DNA of 64,000 nucleotides from Hoeflea_A sp965249925 (GTDB lineage: Bacteria > Pseudomonadota > Alphaproteobacteria > Rhizobiales > Rhizobiaceae), in assembly GCA_965249925.1 (NCBI GenBank), contig OZ252260.1, positions 558,001 through 622,000 of the forward strand, given 5' to 3'. Position 1 is the stretch's first letter, and the number at the start of each line of letters is the position of its first letter. Shown here one piece after another: positions 52,649 through 61,534 of the stretch. The position numbers and the translations under genes are program-made. Under the pieces are notes generated by a model. That model was not told the DNA's origin. It did not search any database and worked only from the letters and a program-made list of their open reading frames with translations.

Positions 52649-54565
52649 ATGAAATCGCTCGATGTCGTCACCATAGGCCGCTCCTCCGTCGATCTCTATG
52701 GCGACCAGGTCGGCGGCCGGTTGGAGGACATGGCGTCCTTCGCCAAATATCTCGGCGGCTCGCCGACCAATATCGCCGCCGGTTCCGCCCGGCTTGGCCT
52801 GAAATCCGGACTGATCACCCGTGTCGGCAACGAGCACATGGGCCGCTTCATCCGCGAAGAGCTGCAACGCGAAGGCGTCGATACCCGTGGCGTCATTACA
52901 GACCCGCAGCGGCTGACCGCCCTGGTGCTGCTTGGCATCCGTGACTCCGAAAACTTCCCGCTGATCTTCTATCGGGAAAACTGCGCCGACATGGCGCTAT
53001 GCGAGGAGGATATCGATCCGGACCTCATCGCCGATACGCGGGCCGTCTGCCCGACCGGAACCCATCTGTCGCATCCGCGCACCGAGGCCGCGGTGCGCAA
53101 GGCGCTCGACCTGGCGCGCGCCAGCGGTGCCCGGACGGCGCTCGACATCGACTACCGTCCCAATCTGTGGGGGCTTGCCGGGCACGGAGACGGCGAGAGC
53201 CGGTTCATCGAGTCGGCCGCCGTCACCGCCAAACTGCAGTCGACGCTGCATCTGTTCGACCTGATCGTCGGCACCGAGGAGGAATTCCACATCGCCGGCG
53301 GCAGCGAGGACACGCTAGAGGCATTGCGCACAGTGCGTGGCCTGACGACTGCGACCCTGGTTTGCAAACGCGGTCCGATGGGTGCCGTCGCCTTCGACGG
53401 CGCCATCCCCGATCGGCTGGACGACGGTCACACCGGCCCCGGATTCGCCATCGAGGTGTTCAACGTGCTGGGCGCCGGCGACGGCTTCATGTCCGGCCTG
53501 TTGAAAGGCTGGCTAACCGGCGAGGACTGGCCGACCACGCTCAAATACGCCAATGCCTGTGGCGCCTTCGCAGTGTCCCGCCACGGCTGCACGCCGGCCT
53601 ATCCGAGCTGGGACGAGCTGCAGTATTTCTTCGAGACCGGCATCCGCAAGCCCGCGCTGCGCAAGGACACGGCATTGGAGCAGGTGCACTGGTCGACCAA
53701 CCGCAAGGGTGACTGGCCGACCATGCGGGTCTTCGCCTTCGACCACCGGGCCCAGCTCGAGACGATGGCGGAGGACGCCGGCGCGCCGCTGGAGCGGATC
53801 GCCGATTTCAAGCGGCTCTGCCTCGACGCCGCCAGCCGCGTGGCCGGCGGCCAGCCCGGCTATGGCATCCTCTGCGACAGCCGTCATGGCCGCGAGACGC
53901 TCTATGCGGCGGCGGAGACCGGCCTGTGGATCGGCAGGCCGGTGGAGTGGCCCGGATCGCGGCCGCTGGAGCTGGAACCGGAGATCGGGCCGGATTTCGG
54001 CGGACTGCGCGAATGGCCGCTGAACAACGTCGTCAAGCTGCTGTGTTTTTACCACCCCGACGATGACAACGACCTGAAACGCCAACAGGAGGAGACCGTT
54101 GCCCGCCTCTATGCCGCGGCCCGGCGCAATCGCCTGGAGTTCCTGCTGGAGATCGTCGCCTCCCGCCACGGTCCGGTGGATGACCTGACGGTGGCCACCG
54201 TCATCGAGCGGTTCTATGGCATCGGCGTCCATCCGGACTGGTGGAAGCTGGAGCCGATGCAAAGCGATGCCGCCTGGCGCAACGCTTGCGGCGCGGTGGA
54301 GCGCAACGATCCGCACTGCCGTGGTATGGTCGTGCTCGGCCTTGACGCTCCGGCGGAGGCGCTTCGGCAGAGTTTCGAGATCGCCGCGGCGCATCCGCTG
54401 GTCAAAGGGTTCGCTGTCGGGCGCACGATTTTCGCCGAAACGGCGCGCGGCTGGCTGCAAGGCCAGCTGTCCGACGCGCAAGCGGTGGCCGACATGGAAG
54501 CACGATACAGATCCTTATGTGCGATCTGGGACAGCGCGCGAACCGGTAAGGGAGAAGCGGCATGA
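52649..54565 (+). CDS. iolC: 5-dehydro-2-deoxygluconokinase fused to DUF2090 aldolase-like domain
   Basis: 638 aa. The N-terminal PfkB kinase (about 1-320) has GRSSVDLYGDQ and NVLGAGDGFMSGLLKGWL. It phosphorylates 5-dehydro-2-deoxy-D-gluconate. The C-terminal DUF2090 domain (about 335-630, MRVFAFDHRAQLETMAED) is aldolase-like and thought to cleave the product to malonate semialdehyde and DHAP. The fusion is usual in alphaproteobacteria. The ATGA overlap with iolD indicates coupling. Confidence 0.94.
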   Translation: MKSLDVVTIGRSSVDLYGDQVGGRLEDMASFAKYLGGSPTNIAAGSARLGLKSGLITRVGNEHMGRFIREELQREGVDTRGVITDPQRLTALVLLGIRDSENFPLIFYRENCADMALCEEDIDPDLIADTRAVCPTGTHLSHPRTEAAVRKALDLARASGARTALDIDYRPNLWGLAGHGDGESRFIESAAVTAKLQSTLHLFDLIVGTEEEFHIAGGSEDTLEALRTVRGLTTATLVCKRGPMGAVAFDGAIPDRLDDGHTGPGFAIEVFNVLGAGDGFMSGLLKGWLTGEDWPTTLKYANACGAFAVSRHGCTPAYPSWDELQYFFETGIRKPALRKDTALEQVHWSTNRKGDWPTMRVFAFDHRAQLETMAEDAGAPLERIADFKRLCLDAASRVAGGQPGYGILCDSRHGRETLYAAAETGLWIGRPVEWPGSRPLELEPEIGPDFGGLREWPLNNVVKLLCFYHPDDDNDLKRQQEETVARLYAAARRNRLEFLLEIVASRHGPVDDLTVATVIERFYGIGVHPDWWKLEPMQSDAAWRNACGAVERNDPHCRGMVVLGLDAPAEALRQSFEIAAAHPLVKGFAVGRTIFAETARGWLQGQLSDAQAVADMEARYRSLCAIWDSARTGKGEAA

Positions 54566-56391
54566 CGACCATCAGACTGACCGCGGCGCAGGCCATGGTG
54601 CGCTGGCTGAGCCATCAGTTGAACGACGACGGCGAGCCCTTCATTGCCGGCTTCTGGGCGATTTTCGGGCACGGCAACGTCGCCGGCCTCGGCGAGGCGC
54701 TCTACGCTCACCGCGACACGATGCAGACCTATCGTGGCCACAACGAGCAGGCCATGGCGCACACGGCGATCGCTTACGCCAAGGCGCTGAATCGGCGACG
54801 TGCCATGGCGGTGACCTCGTCGATCGGCCCCGGCGCCACCAACATGGTGAGCGCGGCGGCGCTCGCCCATGTCAACCGTCTGCCGGTGCTGTTGCTGCCG
54901 GGCGACGTGTTCGCCAGCCGTGGCCCCGATCCGGTATTGCAGCAGGTCGAGCGTTTCGACGACGGTACCGTTTCGGCCAATGACTGCTTCCGGCCCGTCT
55001 CGCGCTACTACGACCGGATCGCCCGGCCCGAACACGTGCTTACCGCCCTGCCGCGAGCCATGCGGGTGCTGACCGATCCGGCGGATTGCGGTCCCGTGAC
55101 GCTGGCCTTCTGCCAGGATGTGCAGACGGAAGCCTACGATTATCCGGCGGCCTTTTTCGAGCCGCGGACCTGGAGCCAGCGGCGCCCGGCACCCGACGCA
55201 AGCGAACTGGCCGATGTCGCTGCTGCGATCCGTAGCGCACGCAACCCGCTGATCGTCGCCGGCGGCGGTGTGCACTACTCCGGCGCCTGCGAGGCGCTCG
55301 CGACAATCGCCGAAACGCACAATATCCCGGTGGTCGAGACCCAGGCTGGCAAGTCCGCCCTGCCCTGGGACCACCGGCTTAATTTCGGCCCGGTGGGCGT
55401 GACCGGTTCCTCCAGCGCTAATGCGCTTGCCGAACAGGCCGATCTGGTGCTCGGTGTCGGCACCCGTTTTCAGGACTTCACCACCGGTTCCTGGTCGCTG
55501 TTCGGACAGCCCGGCCGGCGACTGGTGTCGTTGAATGTCCAGGCCTATGACGGTTTCAAGCACAATGCTCTGCCGCTCGTCTGCGACGCCCGCATCGGCC
55601 TCGAGCAGCTTTCGACGGCGCTTGCCGGCTATCGCGCCGACGATCCCCCGCAGACCCTGAAGAGCGCCTGGTTCGATGACGCCGACGCCGTCACCGCCGC
55701 GCCGACAGCCGGCAATGAACTGCCGACCGACATGCAGGTGGTCGGCGCCGTACAGCGGGCGGCGCGCGAAGACACGGTCATCATGTGTGCCGCCGGCACC
55801 ATGCCGGGTGAATTGCACAAGCTCTGGAAGGCCGGCCGCCCGGGCTCCTACCACATGGAATACGGCTATTCCTGCATGGGTTACGAGATTGCCGGCGGTC
55901 TCGGTATCAAGATGGCCGATCCGGATCGTGACGTCATCACCATGGTCGGCGACGGCTCCTACCTGATGATGAATTCGGAACTGGCGACGGCGGTGATGAT
56001 GGGCCTCAAGCTGACGGTGATCATAACCGACAACCGCGGCTTCGGCTGTATCAACCGCTTGCAGAAGGCAGTCGGCGGGGAGCCGTTCAACAACCTGCTT
56101 GACGACGCCTACCACCGGCAGCCCTCGCATATCGATTTCGTGGCGCACGCCGCCTCCATGGGCGCTCGGGCGGTCAAAGCCGGGTCGATCACCGAACTGG
56201 AGGAGGCGCTTGCCAAGGCGCGTGACGCGCAAGGCCCGTTCGTCGTGGTCATCGATACCGACCCGGGCCCGTCGACCGAGGCGGGCGGCTCCTGGTGGGA
56301 AGTGGCGGTGCCCGAGGTGTCGGAGCGCGACGCGGTGCGCGAGGCGCGAGGCCACTACGAAAACGCGCTGAGGGAACGGAGCGACGCATGA
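54562..56391 (+). CDS. iolD: 3D-(3,5/4)-trihydroxycyclohexane-1,2-dione acylhydrolase
   Basis: 609 aa thiamine-diphosphate enzyme that opens the inositol ring. Domain order is N-terminal pyrimidine-binding, central, and C-terminal PP-binding with GDGSYLMMNSELATA. The N-terminal YRGHNEQAMAHTAIAYAKA and SSIGPGATNM blocks are characteristic of IolD. It overlaps iolC and iolE. Confidence 0.96.
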   Translation: MTTIRLTAAQAMVRWLSHQLNDDGEPFIAGFWAIFGHGNVAGLGEALYAHRDTMQTYRGHNEQAMAHTAIAYAKALNRRRAMAVTSSIGPGATNMVSAAALAHVNRLPVLLLPGDVFASRGPDPVLQQVERFDDGTVSANDCFRPVSRYYDRIARPEHVLTALPRAMRVLTDPADCGPVTLAFCQDVQTEAYDYPAAFFEPRTWSQRRPAPDASELADVAAAIRSARNPLIVAGGGVHYSGACEALATIAETHNIPVVETQAGKSALPWDHRLNFGPVGVTGSSSANALAEQADLVLGVGTRFQDFTTGSWSLFGQPGRRLVSLNVQAYDGFKHNALPLVCDARIGLEQLSTALAGYRADDPPQTLKSAWFDDADAVTAAPTAGNELPTDMQVVGAVQRAAREDTVIMCAAGTMPGELHKLWKAGRPGSYHMEYGYSCMGYEIAGGLGIKMADPDRDVITMVGDGSYLMMNSELATAVMMGLKLTVIITDNRGFGCINRLQKAVGGEPFNNLLDDAYHRQPSHIDFVAHAASMGARAVKAGSITELEEALAKARDAQGPFVVVIDTDPGPSTEAGGSWWEVAVPEVSERDAVREARGHYENALRERSDA

Positions 56392-57302
56392 TCCGCTTCG
56401 GCACCAATCCCATCGCCTGGTCGAACGACGACGACCGCACGCTTGGCGGCGCTATCAGCCTTGAACGGTGTCTGCGAGAAGCCGCGCAGATCGGCTTTCA
56501 CGGCATCGAAAAGGGCCACAAGATGCCGGATGACGGTGCAACGCTGAAGCAGGTGCTGGGCGGCCATGGCCTGGTGCTGGTTTCCGCCTGGTATTCAAGT
56601 CATCTGCTGGTCCGCGACGCCGCCGCCGAAAACGCCGCCATCCAGCCGCATCTCGACATGCTGAAGGCCAATGGCTGCGATGTCTGCATCGTTTGCGAGA
56701 CGTCAAATGCCATCCACGGCAAGGACGCGGTCGCACTGGCCGACAAACCGGTGCTCGACGCCGATCAGTGGCCGCAATTCGGCGCTGCCGTCGAACGCCT
56801 GGCCGAATACGTGGCGGCGCAGGGCCTCGACCTCGCCTATCATCATCACATGGGAACCATCGTCCAGACCCGCGGGGAAATCGACCGGTTCATGCAGGTC
56901 ACCGGCCCGCGCACGAAGCTGCTGCTCGATACCGGCCACGCCTGGCTCGGCGGCAGCGACCCGGAGGAGCTGGCCCGCGCATACATGCACCGCGTCGCCC
57001 ATATCCATTGCAAGAACGTCCGGCCCGATATCGCCCGGCAGATCGAGGAGGAACGGCTGTCGTTTCTGGAGGGCGTTCGCCGCGGTGTGTTCACCGTACC
57101 GGGCGATGCGCAGGGCATCGTCGAGTTCGAGCCGGTATTGCGCATCGCCGCCGAACACGGCTATGACGGCTGGATCGTTATTGAAGCGGAGCAGGATCCG
57201 GAAGTGCGCCTACCGCACGAATACCAGGCACTTGGGCATGAAACGTTAAAGGGCCTGTCGGCAGAGACCGGCCTCTGGCCGCGTGACGGGATGGACTCGT
57301 GA
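56388..57302 (+). CDS. iolE: myo-inosose-2 dehydratase
   Basis: 304 aa xylose-isomerase-like TIM barrel, second step of inositol degradation. It has the typical start IRFGTNPIAWSNDDD, the metal-binding DTGHAWLGGSDP and HIHCKNVR, and WIVIEAEQDP. The ATG at 56388 overlaps the iolD stop by ATGA. Confidence 0.95.
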   Translation: MIRFGTNPIAWSNDDDRTLGGAISLERCLREAAQIGFHGIEKGHKMPDDGATLKQVLGGHGLVLVSAWYSSHLLVRDAAAENAAIQPHLDMLKANGCDVCIVCETSNAIHGKDAVALADKPVLDADQWPQFGAAVERLAEYVAAQGLDLAYHHHMGTIVQTRGEIDRFMQVTGPRTKLLLDTGHAWLGGSDPEELARAYMHRVAHIHCKNVRPDIARQIEEERLSFLEGVRRGVFTVPGDAQGIVEFEPVLRIAAEHGYDGWIVIEAEQDPEVRLPHEYQALGHETLKGLSAETGLWPRDGMDS

Positions 57303-57514
57303 AAGATTTCTTTGGCACCAACCATCCGTTCTTCCGACCGCTGTGGCGGCGCGTCGTGGTGACACTGCTCGTCGGCGGCTGGACGGTGGTCGAGTTTGTC
57401 AACGGCGCTCAATTCTGGGGCATGTTGTTTGCAGCGCTGACCGGCGCCGCGATCTGGGGCTTTTTCATCGATTTCAATCCGGATCGACAAAGCGACACGC
57501 GGAAAGAAGAATAG
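57299..57514 (+). CDS. small membrane protein in the iol operon
   Basis: 71 aa with a GTG start overlapping the iolE stop. Two hydrophobic helices (about 18-34 and 38-57) are separated by a short turn, with a charged C-terminus (DRQSDTRKEE). Similar small proteins occur beside iol genes in some rhizobia as I recall, function unknown. Its stop codon is the first TAG of the MITE-like element, so the gene end may have been altered by the insertion. Confidence 0.65.
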   Translation: MKDFFGTNHPFFRPLWRRVVVTLLVGGWTVVEFVNGAQFWGMLFAALTGAAIWGFFIDFNPDRQSDTRKEE

Positions 57515-57816
57515 AGCAACATGAGGTTAGGTTTGGTCATTTGATGGTGGAAAATCGGCTCCACTCGGTTAGGCGCGTCGCGCAGCGCGATGTGGGGCAT
57601 CGGGCAAGCGGCGCAACGCAGCCGATGGGCCGATTTACCGCCACCCAGTTGAGGTCTAAAAATGTTGATACGCAGAGATGAATGGGCCAGGCGATTTTGC
57701 CCCCTGGCGTCGTTGGCCCGCGCTTGTGGTGGGGAGGCACCACGGCGCGCAACCCGCCTAGCCAGAGACCAAAATCGCTATGGTCAAATGATCAAACCTA
57801 ACCTCATGTTGCTCTA
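57512..57816. mobile_element. MITE-like element with 33-bp terminal inverted repeats
   Basis: The terminal repeats are 57512-57544 and 57784-57816, with 32 of 33 bases complementary (one mismatch). Outer sequence TAGAGCAACATGAGGTTAGG. Both ends carry TA, so a TA target duplication, as for IS630/Tc1-type elements, is possible. The 239-bp interior has no supportable gene but several stem-forming stretches (GGGCCA/TTGGCCC near 57684 and 57712, GTGGT/ACCAC near 57727, CATCGG/CCGATG near 57599). It fills exactly the gap between the small membrane gene and iolB. Confidence 0.8.
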
Positions 57817-58614
57817 ATGTCGAAGTTGCAAGTCAAACCCTCGGGCGACGCCGGCAAGGTGTTGTCGGTAACCCCGCAATCGGCTGGCTGGACCCATGTC
57901 GGCTTCGAACTGTATCGCCTTAAGCGGGGCGAGACCGCGCAAGCGCACTGCGCCGACCGGGAAACCTGTCTGGTCTGGGTGACCGGCAGCGGCGAAGCGA
58001 CGGCGGACGGCCAGGCGTTCGGCGAGATGGGCAGCCGTACCTCGCCGTTCCAGGGCGAGCCGGCGGCGGCTTATGTGCCCGCCGGCGTCGCATGGTCGGT
58101 CAAAGCAACCGGCGATCTGGAACTCGCCGTGTGCACCGCGCCGGGCCAGCCCGGCAGTCGTCCGCCGCGCCTGATCCGGCCGCAGGATCTGTCGCGCGAG
58201 ACCCGCGGAACCGGCACCAATGCCCGCTACGTCACCAACATTCTGGCGGAAGATCAGCCCGCCGATTCACTGCTGGTCGTCGAAGTCATCACACCAGGCG
58301 GCCATACGTCGTCCTACCCGCCGCACAAGCACGACCGCGACGACCTTCCGCACGAATCGCTGCTTGAAGAGACCTATTACCACCGCATCAATCCCAGCCA
58401 GGGATTCGCTTTCCAGCGCGTCTATACCGATGACCGGTCGCTGGACGAGCCGATGGCGGTCGAGGACGGCGATCTGGTCATGGTGCCGCGCGGTTATCAT
58501 CCCTGCGCCGCCTGTCACGGCTACGATCTCTATTATCTCAACGTCATGGCCGGTCCGAAGCGCACCTGGAAATTCCACAACGCGCCGGAGCATGAGTGGC
58601 TTTTCCAGGTGTAG
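57817..58614 (+). CDS. iolB: 5-deoxy-glucuronate isomerase
   Basis: 265 aa double-cupin enzyme, converting 5-deoxy-glucuronate to 5-dehydro-2-deoxygluconate. The metal-binding residues are in YPPHKHDRDDLPHESLLEETYYH. The C-terminal WKFHNAPEHEWLF is conserved. The ATG comes immediately after the MITE-like repeat, and the bases before it (CCTCATGTTGCTCTA) contain no good Shine-Dalgarno, so translation may be weak or reinitiated. Confidence 0.93.
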   Translation: MSKLQVKPSGDAGKVLSVTPQSAGWTHVGFELYRLKRGETAQAHCADRETCLVWVTGSGEATADGQAFGEMGSRTSPFQGEPAAAYVPAGVAWSVKATGDLELAVCTAPGQPGSRPPRLIRPQDLSRETRGTGTNARYVTNILAEDQPADSLLVVEVITPGGHTSSYPPHKHDRDDLPHESLLEETYYHRINPSQGFAFQRVYTDDRSLDEPMAVEDGDLVMVPRGYHPCAACHGYDLYYLNVMAGPKRTWKFHNAPEHEWLFQV

Positions 58615-58761
58615 AGCAGCGCAGTTCGAGCCGCCGCAACACCTCTCGAATAGTGCCGGCCAAGCGCCGTTCGCGGCGACAAAAGTGAGTGGGCATTTCG
58701 GCGGGTCGGTGGCATGCTCTCAGCGAACGATCAAGCCGTCCACGAAGTGAGAAACCTGAAA

Positions 58762-59760
58762 ATGGCGCAGACATCGCGACTGACCGGTGTAGTTTGCCTT
58801 CTTGCCGGGCTGCTTTCGGGTTACCCGTTTATTGCCGCCGCTGCGGAGACGCCGCAGTTTTCGCTGCCGGTCGACTGCATCATCGGCGAGACTTGCTTTC
58901 TGCAAAGCTACATGGACATCGATCCCGGTCCGGGGCGACGCGATCCGTTCTGCGGGACCGCCACCTATGACGGCCATAAGGGCACCGACATCCGTGTCCG
59001 CGATGTTGCTGAGATGCAGGCCGGGGTGCCGGTCCTGGCGATGGCTGACGGCCGTGTCACCGGGAGCCGCAACACGGCCTCCGACCGGCTGGTCGAGACC
59101 GATGCCGACCGGTCGGCGGTCAAGGGCAGAGAGTGTGGCAACGGCGTTGTCATCGACCATGGCGACGGCTGGGTGACGCAGCTCTGTCACCTGGCGCGCG
59201 GCTCGCTGCGGGTACGTACGGGCGACACTGTCAAGCGCGGCGAGACCATCGGGCGCATCGGCCTCTCGGGCCTCACACAGTTTCCGCATGTACACGCCAG
59301 CGTGCGCAAGGACGGCGAGGAAATCGATCCGATGACCATGGCACGACCCGGCGATCCATGCGGCGAGACTGGGCAGAGCCTGTGGACGCAAGAAGCGGCC
59401 CAGCAACTGCGCGGCGACACCACCGTCCTGCTGCGGGCCGGATACGCCGCCAGTCCGGTCACCGGCACGGATGTGGTGAAGAACCGGGTCAGCGCACCGT
59501 CCGCCGATGGGCCGCTGATCCTGTTCGCCCATTTCATCAACCTGCAGGCCGGCGACGTCATCGAACTGGAAATCGTCGGCCCGAACGGTGTTTACGCAAG
59601 GGGTGCCAGCGAACCGCTTCCCGGCCCGAAGGCGAGCTACACCGCCTATGCCGGTAAGCGCGGCGGGCTGCCGCGCGGTGCAGAATTCAACGGCATAATC
59701 CGTCTGTTGCGCGACGGTCAGGTTGTCGAGGAACGGACGGGCATCGATATCCGCTTTTGA
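58762..59760 (+). CDS. M23 family metallopeptidase
   Basis: 332 aa from ATG 58762, with a signal peptide (about 1-27, cleavage after AAAA). The LytM-type domain has the Zn ligands in YDGHKGTDIRV and FPHVHASV, and DHGDGWVTQLCHLARGSL between them. A C-terminal beta-rich domain (about 215-332) follows. Probably cleaves or binds peptidoglycan in the periplasm. Confidence 0.9.
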   Translation: MAQTSRLTGVVCLLAGLLSGYPFIAAAAETPQFSLPVDCIIGETCFLQSYMDIDPGPGRRDPFCGTATYDGHKGTDIRVRDVAEMQAGVPVLAMADGRVTGSRNTASDRLVETDADRSAVKGRECGNGVVIDHGDGWVTQLCHLARGSLRVRTGDTVKRGETIGRIGLSGLTQFPHVHASVRKDGEEIDPMTMARPGDPCGETGQSLWTQEAAQQLRGDTTVLLRAGYAASPVTGTDVVKNRVSAPSADGPLILFAHFINLQAGDVIELEIVGPNGVYARGASEPLPGPKASYTAYAGKRGGLPRGAEFNGIIRLLRDGQVVEERTGIDIRF

Positions 59761-59839
59761 TCGGACCGACAGCCAATTCTTGCAGACTTTCGCCCGTTGC
59801 GCGGTATGATCGACCCGAAACCGTCGAATGGAGCGCTCC

Positions 59840-60130
59840 ATGACCGATTTCAGCGCAATCCTGGGCATTCTCTACGCCTGCAACCTGATGGCGGAACAGG
59901 CGCCATTGTCAAAGGCGCAGACCTTGCAGTGCTACGATGCGCACAACGCCGTCAAATCGCATTTCCTGTCGGAAGCCGAACTGGAGGCAATGGCAACGCA
60001 ATCTCCAGGCAATCGATACCGGACATATCTGCGCGGATATCAGCGCTACAAGGCCTGGGAGTCGAACAACGCCGACACCGTTTCGAGGATTCGCAACGAA
60101 GCTGCAAAAAGGCTTGCGCCTGGCAGTTAG
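59840..60130 (+). CDS. hypothetical protein (96 aa)
   Basis: The start at ATG 59840 follows GGAGCGCTCC. The protein is helical, starting MTDFSAILGILYACNLMAEQA, with YRTYLRGYQRYKAWE near the C-terminus. The first helix is partly hydrophobic but too weak for a clear signal. It has two Cys. Family not recognised. It lies 79 bp after the M23 peptidase on the same strand. Confidence 0.55.
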   Translation: MTDFSAILGILYACNLMAEQAPLSKAQTLQCYDAHNAVKSHFLSEAELEAMATQSPGNRYRTYLRGYQRYKAWESNNADTVSRIRNEAAKRLAPGS

Positions 60131-60226
60131 AGGTTATCATCCTGATAAAGCTTTTCGGCGCGCAACCCTGCTTGCGCCGAGCACGGGTTCGTCTACTGTT
60201 CAGCGAGACGAACGGGGTTGCACACC

Positions 60227-60964
60227 ATGACTCAGCACATCGGAATTGTCGGCTGTTCGGCCGAGGGGGCGGCGCTCTGTTACCGTACGATTTGCATCGA
60301 GGGCGAACAGCTTCTGGGACAGTACGCGCATCCCGAAGTGACCATGCACACGCCGTCGCTGGCCGAATACCTGGCCTGCATCAACCGCGGCGACCGTGCC
60401 GGCATTGCCGAACTGATGCTCGCGTCGGCGCAAAAGCTGGCGGCCGCCGGTGCCGATTTTCTCATCTGCCCCGACAACACCATCCACCAGGCTTTTGATC
60501 TCGTCACGCCGCATTCGCCACTGCCCTGGCTGCACATCGCCGAGGTGGTCGCTGGCGAGGCCGCCAAGCGCGGTTACCGTCGCCTGGCGCTGACCGGCAC
60601 GCGATCGCTGGTCGACAGCGAGGTCTACCCGGAGAAACTTGCCGCAGTTGGGCTCGATTGCGTGCGTCCGGACGCCGGCGAACGCGACGAGATCGATCGC
60701 CTGATCCACCGGGAATTGATTTACGGCATCTTCAAGCCCGAAGCGGTTGTCACATTTCAGGGGATCATCGAGCGCCTGAAACAGGCCGGCTGCGACGCAG
60801 TGATCCTCGGCTGCACGGAAATCCCGCTGATCATCAATGACGTTAATTCGCCGCTTCCGACGCTCGATTCGACACGCCTGCTGGCGCGCGCCGCCCTGCG
60901 CCGCGCCTGTGGTCAAGGTGGCGGCAGTGTCGCCCTCAAACCGGAATATAGCCCTGGCTCTTGA
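60227..60964 (+). CDS. aspartate/glutamate racemase family protein
   Basis: 245 aa from ATG 60227. The family's second catalytic Cys is present in LGCTEIPLI. At the first position, usually Cys or Thr in xNTxH, it has Asp (CPDNTIHQAF), so a normal two-base racemase mechanism is doubtful. It overlaps the convergent Lrp gene by 29 bp at the 3' end. Substrate unknown. Confidence 0.82.
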   Translation: MTQHIGIVGCSAEGAALCYRTICIEGEQLLGQYAHPEVTMHTPSLAEYLACINRGDRAGIAELMLASAQKLAAAGADFLICPDNTIHQAFDLVTPHSPLPWLHIAEVVAGEAAKRGYRRLALTGTRSLVDSEVYPEKLAAVGLDCVRPDAGERDEIDRLIHRELIYGIFKPEAVVTFQGIIERLKQAGCDAVILGCTEIPLIINDVNSPLPTLDSTRLLARAALRRACGQGGGSVALKPEYSPGS

Positions 60965-61406
60965 TCTCCTTGAGGATCAGGTTGGTGCGCACATTGGCGA
61001 TGCCGGGGATCTGGAACAGGAACTCTTCGAGAAAGCGGTTATAGGCCTGCTGGTCTTCGCAGATCACCCGCAGGTGATAGTCGGCATCGCCCGTGGTGGC
61101 GACGCATTCGAGCACCTCCTCACGCCTTTCGATGGCCGAAATGAAGTTCTGCAGGGCGCCGCTCTCGTGCCGGACCAGGGTGATGTAGACGATCGCCTGG
61201 AATCCCATGCCGGTCGCCGGACCGTCGATGATCGCCGAGTACCGGCGAATGATGCCCGATTTTTCCAGCGCATTCACACGCCGCCAGCACACCGAGGCGG
61301 ACAGGCCGACCCTGTCCGCCAGCGCCTGATTCGAGATCTGACAATCCTGCTGCAACTCCCGCAGCAAGGCGCGGTCCTGCTTGTCGAGTTTGATGGCGTC
61401 TCTCAT
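60936..61406 (-). CDS. Lrp/AsnC family transcriptional regulator
   Basis: 156 aa from the ATG at 61406. The N-terminal HTH (DKQDRALLRELQQDCQISNQ, then ALADRVGLSASVCWRRVNAL) and the C-terminal RAM ligand-binding domain (about 70-150) are clear. It is divergent from the indolepyruvate ferredoxin oxidoreductase gene (128 bp between starts), which in many alphaproteobacteria is preceded by such a regulator and is probably its target. Confidence 0.92.
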   Translation of the reverse strand: MRDAIKLDKQDRALLRELQQDCQISNQALADRVGLSASVCWRRVNALEKSGIIRRYSAIIDGPATGMGFQAIVYITLVRHESGALQNFISAIERREEVLECVATTGDADYHLRVICEDQQAYNRFLEEFLFQIPGIANVRTNLILKEIKSQGYIPV

Positions 61407-61534
61407 CGTTTCTTTCAATATTCTTCCGAAATCAGGATAAATTATCCAAATTTCCGCTCCAGGGCAACCGAAATGGATAATCAAACCGGGGAAATGGGAG
61501 TAAAATAATCGCAACCCTCAATAGGAGGAGCGAC

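Noticed and set aside
54214..56355. A 713-codon open frame opposite iolD and the end of iolC
   Set aside because: Shadow of the iol genes; the sequence is His/Arg-rich without a family.
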